From Asparagopsis taxiformis (lineage: Eukaryota > Rhodophyta > Florideophyceae > Bonnemaisoniales > Bonnemaisoniaceae), in assembly GCA_030407315.1 (NCBI GenBank), contig JALQPE010001352.1, forward strand, positions 1 to 13,481: 13,481 bases of DNA, written 5' to 3'. The notes beneath the pieces were generated by a model. The model saw nothing but the letters and a program-made list of their open reading frames with translations. It was not told the DNA's origin and searched no databases. The translations under genes and the position numbers were made by a program. Of this stretch, positions 1 through 7,561 are shown piece after piece; position 1 is the first letter of the stretch, and every line of letters begins with the position of its first letter.

Positions 1-870
1 CCTCACACCTGCTGGTGATGGGGTTCCAAATCAGTCCATTCTGGCACCCAATGCACCGAGTTCCATCCCAGAAATGGTTGTGGGGCATGAACACCTTTGA
101 GTTGATGGGTTGTATTGTTGACCTGGTGGACACTGAGTACACTGGAAACCATTCCAATTGCCATTGTTAGGGCATGCACACTGAGACAGACTTGGGTTCC
201 AAATACGGCCACCAGAGCATGATACACACCCTGAACCATTGAAGTAAGTATTATGAGGACATTCACAGACTCCAGTGGAAGGGTTGTTGACCTGGCCGTA
301 TTGGCAGGGTGCACATGCAAATCCATTCCAGAACTGGTTATGGGGGCATCCACACTTCTGCAGAGTCACATTGTACTGTTGACCATTGGGACACTGAATG
401 CATTGGAATCCATTCCAATGCTGGTTGTGAGGACATCCACATGACTGTGTTTGAGAGTTATACTGTTGGCCACTTGGGCACTGAATACAGGAGAACCCAT
501 TCCAATACTGATTATGAGGACAACCACATGACTGTGTTTGAGGGTTGTACTGCTGACCGTTCGGGCATTGTATGCACTGGAACCCATTCCAATATTGGCC
601 GTTGAGGCAGATGCATTTTTGCTGATGGCTATCATAGTGCTGCCCATTTGGACACTGGATACACTGGAACCCATTCCAATGCTGGTTATGTGGGCACCCA
701 CACTGTTGAGTCTGGGGGTTGTACTGTTGACCATTGGGACATTGAATGCATGAGAATCCATTCCAGTACTGATTATGAGGGCATCCACATGACTGGGTCT
801 GGGGATTGTACTGTTGTCCATGGGGACACTGTATACATTGGAGCCCATTCCAATACTGTCCACTTTGGCA
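1..870 (-). repeat. Ten tandem 87-bp coding repeats with a duplicated three-unit block
   Basis: Each unit encodes 29 residues with four Cys and a core like YWNGFQCIQCPNGQQYNPQT. Units 1-3 (870-610) and units 4-6 (609-349) pair off one to one: YWNG-type, then QYWNGFSC, then QHWNGFQC. This indicates duplication of a 261-bp block. Units 7-10 (348-1) are more diverged. The tenth has an apparent one-base frame change at 82-85. Confidence 0.9.
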
Positions 871-1941
871 CACTATGCACTCATTGTTGTACTGGTGAGT
901 GCCCTGTGGACAAAATTGGACACACCTTCCAAGGTGCAGGTAAGGGTGTCCTGGGCATAGGTTGCACTGGCTGCCCATGAAGAAGACATAACTGTAGCCC
1001 AGATACTGGTACTGGTAGTTTCCCAAGTTGAAGTTGAATGCCAAGGAAGTTGTGTTCCATTGAGCGTCAAATGAAATTGTCCCAAAAGAGTTCTGGAGAA
1101 GCACCAACCCAGAAATACCGTGGAATTGTAGCCAATACTGGTTCTGTTGGGTACTCAAAGATTGGGGAGCACCCACGAAACTAGCCAGCTAGAATGAACC
1201 ACCTGTCACAAACTGGTTGTTGGAGTTGTAGGCAATATAACTCAAAAATATGGCATGGACCTGGGTGTCAGAAGTCACCGATAAGGTCACCGCAATGCCC
1301 GTTGCATTGGCCTGCACATTCATCACTTGCAAGTCATAGGGAGACAAAGTGAATGCGGAAGTGCTGATCTCAAACCCATGCAAGAACACATGGGATTGCA
1401 GATTGAAGGAGTACTGGTTTCGGAGGGGAATCAGGACATTGAGGTTCTTGTTGCTGGCACAACCAGACAGCCATCCTGCATCCAACTGGAAAGACCCTGC
1501 CTCGATGTCTGCTCTATCCTCAGCCAGGAACCTGAAGTGAATTCTTGTCCATTGGGTGTATTTCCAGTGAGTTCTCACAACGAAGGGGATGACCCCAGTC
1601 AGGTCATTCTTGATGGCCCTGATGGAAAAGAACAGGTCAGGGCTCTGAGCACACTCAAAAGAGTTAACAGCTAAATTAAATTTAAACGTACCAACTGCCA
1701 CTCCTGGACGGGACGAGAATGACTGTGGGATTGTGTAGTTGTAACACTGAACGTCCTGACTCTGGATGAGACTTATCTGTGCACCCAGTCCCACTTGAAT
1801 CTTCTCTGATGTTACTCAAAGCATACCTGAATAGATGGCACCCCCAGATGTTGCCACAGGGCAGAACGGACCTTGACCATAAACATGGGCGATTGCCAAT
1901 GAAAGCAATAACACGGCCATCATAGACCCTTGCTGCGCCAT
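1..1941 (-). CDS. Secreted H-type-lectin-like protein with Cys-rich 29-residue repeats (3' end beyond window)
   Basis: Starts at ATG 1941-1939 with a signal peptide (hydrophobic residues about 8-18, likely cleaved near 22). A 21-nt intron (1806-1826) follows. Residues about 63-134 and 170-231 resemble two H-type lectin beta-sandwiches: the first has the pattern P-x-V near its start and T-x-W, then a hydrophobic strand ending FLAED; the second ends SYIAY. From residue 351 (base 870) ten Cys-rich units run to the edge, each close to C-x10-C-x2-C-x12-C with a WNG core. One in-frame UAG (1191-1189) joins what the standard code would split. Near 82-85 a GGGG run (CCCC on the coding strand) appears one base short: the last unit keeps its pattern only after a frame change. 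The product is probably secreted and sugar-binding or adhesive; a stalk or matrix role is a guess. Lectin assignment is moderate, the repeats are certain. Confidence 0.85.
1806..1826 (-). other. 21-nt intron in the lectin/repeat gene
   Basis: On the coding strand it reads GTATGC...CATCAG. Removing it joins the signal-peptide exon (ending GCC ATC TAT TCA G) to the exon that starts AG AAG ATT CAA in the open frame, phase 1. The upstream frame otherwise meets TGA inside this segment. Confidence 0.8.
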
Positions 1942-2101
1942 TAGATCGCAAATCACTAAATTTAATTATTAGCTCAGTTACTTACGTCGCATCAATAAAT
2001 AGCCGCGGATCAAACTCGAGCCCCCTTCCCATTAAATACACAAGCAAGGAACGTCCCTCTGTTAAAGTTACTCCCAAAGGTAATATATCCGAGATCGTTT
2101 G

Positions 2102-2452
2102 ATGGATGAAACCGAAGCTATATCATGTAAACAAGCATTAATTAACATAAGCTCTCATTTTCAGAATAATAAACTTGAAGAAACGAACGATACTACTGTT
2201 TCATAAGCCATGAACGCAGCCATAATATTAGCAGATTCTTTGTTCTCGCGATAAATACCCTAGAAAAGAAGCGAATCGTTATTGAATAAACTTATAATTA
2301 GAAAATAATAAATGCCATCTGTAGGGCCAATTGTTTGTTATTTCGAGTAGAAACTGGTTTAGATGATCAAAAAATAGCTATAGGAAGAGAATCCTTCTTT
2401 GGAGTTCCTTAATATCGATAATAAGCTTTGCCAAAAACATAAGTATTTATGA
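2102..2452 (+). CDS. Possible small hypothetical protein, 116 aa
   Basis: Open only if UAR is read as Glu (about nine UAR codons), starting at the first in-frame ATG at 2102 and ending at TGA 2450-2452. The product is acidic with no signal peptide or membrane segment. Its C-terminal half holds an amphipathic, Glu-rich stretch (EKLVEMIKKELEEENPSLEF). I do not recognise a family. It lies in the divergent gap between the lectin gene and the PDI gene, about 100 bp upstream of the latter. With one stop codon in the code, a frame of this length can arise by chance, and the frame stays open upstream of the ATG as well. Protein-like composition is the only support. Confidence 0.4.
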
Positions 2453-2536
2453 AAATCGCCCTTATCAGGCAGTTTGAGTGCTTCACTGTGCAATAATCTT
2501 TATTATTTGATGAAGTTTTCAGCATCTATCCGTAGA

Positions 2537-2544
2537 TATATAAA
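2537..2544 (+). promoter_or_regulatory. TATA-like AT-rich element before the PDI gene
   Basis: TATATAAA lies only 10 bp before the ATG at 2554. If it is a TATA box the leader would be absent, so it may only be AT-rich upstream sequence. Confidence 0.2.
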
Positions 2545-2553
2545 TATCTTTAT

Positions 2554-3781
2554 ATGTTGGCCAGTCTATTTTTCGTACTTGGGACAGTCGCCTTCGCTAA
2601 GCCAGTGATTCATGATATCACTTCAAGAAACATTTAGGAGTTCTCAAGATCTTCATCTATGTGGTTCGTCCAAGTTTCAAGTACCGATAAATCTGATATA
2701 GAACCTAATTGTCCAGAATGCCAGCTAAATGAAAGAGCTATGAAGGATTCTGCTTTACTGCTGTAAAGCATCGTTAAGTTTGGAAAAGCACCTTCTGATT
2801 TATTTCCCGAAGCACCTCAATAGAAGCCAGCGTATTTTTTTATAGGTGGTAATATGAAAAACCTACAGTAATACACTGGAAAGATGGAAAAAGTCCCTCT
2901 AGTCAAATTCTGTCTTTAAGAAATCGAAAGAGTTGTGAAAAGAAGAAATAAAGAACATTTTGGGAGCTAAAAAGAGGGAACCGCTTCAAAATAAAAAGAG
3001 AAACAGAATAGCAAGAAAGATGTTAATGGAGTAATTGAACTATCTGACAAGAATTTTGAAAATAGTGTATTCAAGAGCAGTGATGCCTGGTTCGTTGAAT
3101 TTTATTCTCCCAACGTACATTATTTGGCTTATGTAGTGTGGACACTGTCATGCCCTTCAGCCTGAATGGAATAAACTTCCAAAGATGATGAAAACTACAG
3201 TCAAAGTGGCAAAAATAGATGCAACTATCAGTCAAAAAATGTCTCAAAAGTTTCAAATCAAAGGATTTCCAACCATTTTGCTATTCAGCACAAAAGATAA
3301 GAAACAACCAATTCCTTATGAAGGAGAGCGAACTGCAGAAGCTATGAAAGCATGGTTAAAAACCCAGAGTATTGGGGAAGAAAAAAAGGAGTTCATGAAA
3401 CTTACAGAAGCCATGTACGATAAAGAATGTAATCGAAACTTCGTTTGCATTATCTTCTTTCTCAACAATTCATCTCAAAAGAATGGATTAAAGTTTGTTA
3501 CAAATTTGTTAGAAAGTACCAAGGAGAAACCACTAAAGTTCTTTTACACCTCCAGTACTCATCAAACTTTTGAGCAAACAGTAATGATCGATGATAGAGA
3601 TTATCCAAAGATGGTCTCGATATGGGATGGCATTAACTCCTATAAGGTATATAACAAAGAAATAAGTGAGGAGTCAATTGAGGAGTACTTAGAGAGGATT
3701 CTTGATCGAAAATCCTGGGTAAAGCAGTCTGAATCTCTTAAAAAGCTATTATTTGCATAAAATGTAAATACTGAGCTGTGA
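2554..3781 (+). CDS. Protein disulfide isomerase, P5/PDIA6-like, 401 aa
   Basis: Forms and rearranges disulfide bonds in the ER lumen. The ATG at 2554 opens a signal peptide (residues 1-15, cleavage after AFA). Residues about 20-125 form a diverged first thioredoxin domain whose only Cys pair is C53-P-E-C56. The second domain has WFVEFYSPN then C188-G-H-C191, the classical PDI active site, with the cis-proline of GFPT at P232. A 22-nt intron (3115-3136) cuts the codons just before CGHC; unspliced, the site is lost. Eight UAR codons are read as Glu. The last of them (3758-3760) is not the end: the frame continues eleven bases past it to TGA at 3779-3781, so the protein ends NTEL, which resembles a KDEL-type ER-retention signal. 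Domain order fits P5; the weak first domain makes the exact subfamily uncertain. Confidence 0.9.
3115..3136 (+). other. 22-nt intron next to the PDI active site
   Basis: GTACAT...TATGTAG, phase 0. Splicing joins TCT CCC AAC to TGT GGA CAC TGT and restores CGHC followed by HALQPEW, as expected for PDI. Without splicing the frame ends at TGA soon after. Confidence 0.95.
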
Positions 3782-4116
3782 TCAGATACACTCAAAATTA
3801 GTTTGAAACAAGTAATAAAAGTTGTCCAGTGTCGATTAATATACATATGCAATCGTAACTTACCATAAAATTATCTTTGTCACTTTTAAGTCTATCTCTT
3901 TTTTCATCAGTAAATATATAACTTATGCCTCTTTGACCTACTCATTTTTATGAAAGATCCAAAAGAGCTCTAAAGTTCAATATTTCTAAGATTGGGAATG
4001 GTTTAGCCTGTCCTAGATCTTTTGGTGTGGGTGGTTTCCTTTTTCTCAGTATATAAGCAATTAGCTCTTCCAGATTTATTGACAATTTCAAGAATATCAT
4101 CACAATACTTTTTCCG
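3782..4116. promoter_or_regulatory. Intergenic region upstream of the Cys-rich surface gene
   Basis: AT-rich gap of 335 bp between two plus-strand genes. It holds a TATATAAG at 4050-4057. Both strands carry short frames that are open when UAR is sense. The minus-strand one from about 4098 is interrupted by an in-frame TGA near 3942, so I do not call a gene here. Confidence 0.4.
4050..4057 (+). promoter_or_regulatory. Candidate TATA box for the surface-protein gene
   Basis: TATATAAG, about 60 bp before the ATG at 4117, a spacing compatible with a TATA box and a short leader. Motif match only. Confidence 0.35.
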
Positions 4117-4779
4117 ATGAGAAGCTATATTGTGTTTTGGGCAGCTGCATTCTGCTTACTATCGATAGGCTGTTCTAAGGAACTGAACTTGACTTGTGGA
4201 GATTGCACTTCCACTTCGTGCTCGGCTGGGAACAAATGCTACCGCTATTCCGGATTTGGATTCCAGGCAGAGGTATGCCTTAATACGACTGTGTGCAGGT
4301 TCAGCAGTGTGATTACCTATGATGTAGGTAGCTGCGAGGTTGATTTAGTGGGGGCTCCCTGCAGCACCAAGTTCTGCTATCATCTCGTAAACTCCAACTC
4401 CTGTGTCTCCTCATTCTGCCCCAGCTCTCCAATAACTTCCCATTACTCTTGTGGCTCCTGTAGTAGTGCCCCTACCTGCAACTATTGCGTCACATCCAGG
4501 ATTTCCAACATCAGCTCCTAAGTATGTTTGGATCAGTATCTGAGTGGGTTCTCCTGCAACTACTCAGCGACAACCACAGTAGCTCCTTGCTCAGGGGATT
4601 CATTCGGAACAACATGCAACTGCTGTGTCACTCAGAATCTCACTGGAAACACAGGAGTATGCGCACCAGAAAATTCAGAACTCGGACAAGTTCAAGGCTT
4701 AAGAGCATGGGCACAGTTCTCCCTCCGAATCATCGGGTTCGCCGGCCTATTCGCTCTCTTCATATTGATCAGTCTATGA
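4117..4779 (+). CDS. Cys-rich surface protein, possibly GPI-anchored, 220 aa
   Basis: Begins with a signal peptide (residues 1-19) and ends with a hydrophobic tail (about 200-220, ending FALFILISL) after a short polar stretch, the layout of a GPI-anchored or tail-anchored surface protein. The mature part carries about 22 Cys, many in C-x2-C or C-x3-C spacing. Two halves of the C-terminal region repeat: TCNYCVTSRISNISS-x-VC and TCNCCVTQNLTGNTGVC. The in-frame UAA at 4519-4521 (residue 135) sits inside the first copy, so reading through it is needed to align them. Several NxS/T sites are present. It ends at TGA 4777-4779, 11 bp inside the tail of the convergent metalloprotease gene. It resembles ciliate surface (immobilization-type) antigens in style, but I cannot name a family. 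Confidence 0.85.
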
Positions 4780-5862
4780 GAACCATTAAATCAGATATTT
4801 CGTTAATATCAGTAACTTAATAAACTTAATAAAACAGCAATGGTCTGAGTCATTCATTAGTTTATTCCGAGCATCAATAAAGTTGATGATTACTATTTTA
4901 TCTAGACTCTTCTGATAGTGTTTCATTTTATCGCTGCTTCCTAAAAAGGGAGGCAGGACTCCGTCATTAAGAGAGAGTGTTTCGTTGGGTGCAAGCTTCC
5001 CATAGTATATTTTTTCGAAGTCGATTTGTTTTCTATTCCTGAGGATCTCAACAGCCCCGACTAAATAGTTTTGGTCTTTGTAGAACCCTCCTTTTTCCTC
5101 TGTATTGCTTATGCCCCGTTTAACCCTGACTGTTTCCCTCCAGCACTCTTCTGGATCCTTCACAAACTTGTGCAGCCGGCTGTACACTTCGGCAAAGTTG
5201 AGTTCTGACGCATATATGGCAGCTAGGTACCTAAGTGCTGGTTTGAATAGGAATGGTTGCCCCTCGGGCAGTAGCTGGTTGATGGCAGCCAGACCTTCCT
5301 AGATTACCTTCCCCTTGTCACTGGGTTTCCTCTCGCAGTTTTCCCTGTGGTTAAGGGTTCTGACTACGTGTGTGCCTATTTAATGGTTGAGCACTCCCTC
5401 CAGGTTAATTGCCGTATATGATAGTGGCATCCTGATTTTAAGTCTGGCCTTGTTCTTGAGGAAGGCCACACTGGTTCGGGACAGCACATCGAATGTGAGC
5501 TTAATCTCGACAAACTCCTTGAGACCGAGCTGCTCTAGGTATTCCCCAATGGTCTTCCTCACTTGTTATTCGCTTAGGTAAGGAATGTTTGTGGGATAAG
5601 GAGGAGCATTCAGCAGTATCTTCTTGGCGATGTCCTCATAGTCCCTGTGCACCTGAATAACTTCAGGGTACACTATAGTTTTATAGATGAAATGTGGGTT
5701 CATTTTACACTTCTACTCGAAGAACTTATCTCTCATTGCAACATAATTGGCAGGGAACAACTATTTCAGTTTGGCAGCCTTGTACTCAGTGTCCTCTTGG
5801 GACTCGTCCCACTCGAGGGAACTCTCCAGACGGTCTTTGTCTTAATCTGAGAAGTATTACAT
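4769..5862 (-). CDS. MATCAP/KIAA0895-like (DUF1704) tyrosine carboxypeptidase, 357 aa
   Basis: The family holds zinc metallopeptidases; human MATCAP1 removes the C-terminal tyrosine of alpha-tubulin. Start chosen at ATG 5862-5860, just after an in-frame TGA near 5886. Residues 158-170 read LNH-UAA-IGTHVVRT, the family's HExxxH zinc motif with H160 and H165; the UAA (5382-5380) is the catalytic Glu161. Residues 188-192 read (UAG)EGLA, the family's [E/Q]EGLA motif, probably with the third metal ligand. GQPFLFKPALRYLA and the later YYGKL and LPPFL follow family order. Seven UAR codons lie in the main exon. The C-terminus is uncertain: no TGA ends the frame before 4677 unless a 20-nt intron (4816-4835) is removed, which gives TGA at 4771-4769. 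In a ciliate a tubulin substrate is plausible but inferred. Confidence 0.87.
4816..4835 (-). other. Tentative 20-nt intron at the tail of the metalloprotease gene
   Basis: Coding strand GTTTTATTAAG...TTAAG. Its length and ends fit the other introns, and removing it brings a TGA into frame 15 codons later. No conserved sequence lies downstream to prove it. Confidence 0.4.
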
Positions 5863-6247
5863 ATCGTATTATATGATTGAGAATCATACACATGATCGAC
5901 AGTCCTCAAAGTGGTTGACCCTGAATTTCCACCATTAAGGCATAGGGAGAAAATCTTGATGTTCGAAAGGCTAACACCATGCTAAATTTTGACAAAAATG
6001 AAAAGATATTTGGTGGGGCTCCCTGCCTAGTTCTGCAGGTCAAATTTTAGATGATGATATGCATCAACAATGCACATCAACTGACTGTAGGGAGATTTTA
6101 ATAAAAGGGTGAAACCAGTCTCTTTAAAAATATGTCTGCAAGTGAGTGGAGAGTGCAGACCGTGGGAAACATTTAAAACCAGCAAGCATTGGGCTGCTGT
6201 ATTATAGTATCATAATCTAATTTAAAAGAATAATTTTAAATTGCAGG
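5863..6247. promoter_or_regulatory. Divergent intergenic region between metalloprotease and CCT genes
   Basis: 385 bp separating the two start codons, so it should hold both promoters. No clear TATA box stands out; TTTAAAA-like tracts occur near 6172 and 6220. Just before the CCT start is TTTTAAATTGCAG (6234-6246), which looks like an intron acceptor and hints at a spliced leader segment. A plus-strand frame from ATG 5979 to a TGA near 6311 is open with UAR as Glu but overlaps the CCT start in another frame and matches nothing I know. Confidence 0.4.
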
Positions 6248-7489
6248 ATGGAACCGCAGGCCCCACGAGACAGACAATCGGTGTACTTGGACGTTTCTGA
6301 GTTTATCCTGAAGGAGCACTCGCCCCAATACAAACCGATGTCGCATGACCCTGATCAGGTAAGCTCCCCTCTATTGGCACTTTACTGAATATACTATCGC
6401 TTAACAGTTGATCGTTGTTGATCGCTTCTGTTCGATAGTTGTTTAGAGAGTGTTTTTGTTTTCCTGATCTTGTTCATCATTCAGGTTCCACAAATCACAC
6501 CAAAACTTACGCCTAGAATGACTCCGGACGTCGCACCCATCGATGTTGACAACCACTCCTTTCCCATGTCTCCCTTTTTCGGGTCGGGAAGCAAGGGGAA
6601 ATCTCCTTCTGCTTCTGAAGCTTTTCTTACGGAAGAAGATTTTGAACTCGAACCGAGCGGAAAAGCTCAAAAGAAGCGTAGAACTCGGCAGAGGAGCAAC
6701 ACCTTCTACCTCCTGAACCCGCCAGAAGCAGAGCTGGATAAGATTATTGAGGAAGAATATCAGGAAGGAAAGCATGAAGATTCTGCATCGGAATCGAGTG
6801 ATTAATAGCGTGACTTCCCAGACTCACTAGAGTCCCTCGAAAAAAAGAATGACGCCCAGAACGCAGACGCTCTTCGTAAAGATACGGAATTTGAAAAGCA
6901 ATCAACAAACCATTCTTTAGAAGAAATCATCATTCCTTCCGTTTCTGATCTTTACAACAGCAACACTAAGAATGAAATGATTGAGAAAATAAGATGTGTT
7001 GCCGAAGAAGACAGCTCCGAAATGAACTACGACGAAAAAGTTGAGCAAATTAAAGAACTTCTCTCTCGCTACCTTTTTGACTATTAGCTCGCAGCAATCG
7101 AATCTATTTGGAAACTCTTTGAAGGATCAGCAACAAGCGTGATATTCCAAATTGTAAAAACCATCGAAAGCTTGTTTAAGAGGAGAATTGGAGTTTTGAA
7201 CTTTGAGCATCGTAGAGTGAAGCTTTTACGATACCTCGAAAAAAAGTAAGTTCGAAATTAATTAAGAAAGCGAAGGGTTTGGAGAAAGAAAGTAAGCTAC
7301 GATTGCCGAAAGAAGGTAGCTGACGGGCGGCTACGTATTAAGGGCAAGTTCGTAACCAAAGAGCAGGTTTGCTCTCAACTGGGGATAGAATCGCTCGAGT
7401 GTCTGACCAGTGCTGACCTTAAAACTCTTCTAGAGCAAAAAGGGGAAGAAAACTAGTGTTCAGATGCGCATGAGAGCTTAGCAGACTGA
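6248..7489 (+). CDS. CCT-motif protein, 364 aa
   Basis: Three exons: 6248-6358, 6485-7245 and 7267-7489. The N-terminal two thirds are acidic and low in hydrophobic residues, with a run of TP and SP sites just after the first intron (ITPKLTPRMTP). The recognisable part is residues about 279-320: RVKLLRYLEKKK, then RKKVSYDCRKKVADG and RLRIKGKF. This matches the CCT motif of CONSTANS/TOC1-type plant regulators residue for residue over 34 positions from RY to the final F, once the 21-nt intron at 7246-7266 is removed. In plants the motif binds DNA with NF-Y-type partners; related motifs are known in protists, where their role is unclear. Four UAR codons remain in the spliced frame. Ends at TGA 7487-7489. 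A nuclear regulatory role is inferred from the motif alone. Confidence 0.85.
6359..6484 (+). other. 126-nt intron in the CCT gene
   Basis: CAG|GTAAGC at the start and CATTCAG|GTT at the end, phase 0. It contains an in-frame TGA ten codons in, so it cannot be retained if exon 1 is translated. It is six times longer than the other introns in the window. Confidence 0.7.
7246..7266 (+). other. 21-nt frame-neutral intron inside the CCT motif
   Basis: GTAAGT...ATTAAG. Its length is a multiple of three and it contains no TGA, so the frame stays open either way. Removing it makes the CCT motif align with the plant consensus without gaps; keeping it inserts seven residues between LEKK and RRVWRKK. 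Confidence 0.85.
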
Positions 7490-7561
7490 GTTATCTTATT
7501 TAAACCATCATTTTTACTGGATAGCTATGAAGTCATCAAATAAGTGCACGAACTGTCTGAC

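Noticed and set aside
3800..4098. Minus-strand open frame with an in-frame TGA near 3942, possibly a selenoprotein
   Set aside because: The codons around the TGA resemble no selenoprotein redox motif, no hairpin element was identified, and the region is the upstream part of a plus-strand gene.
4522..4536. 15-nt intron GTATG...ATCAG in the surface gene
   Set aside because: It is frame-neutral, and removing it deletes the VCLD segment that matches VCAP in the second internal repeat. The UAA before it would still be read as sense.
4844..4892. 49-nt intron near the end of the metalloprotease gene
   Set aside because: It also gives a TGA end, but is far from the 20-22 nt size class and leaves a hydrophobic tail unlike the family. 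The 20-nt alternative is preferred, with low confidence.
5979..6311. Plus-strand open frame upstream of the CCT gene
   Set aside because: It overlaps the CCT start in another frame, matches no family I know, and is within the length expected by chance when TGA is the only stop.
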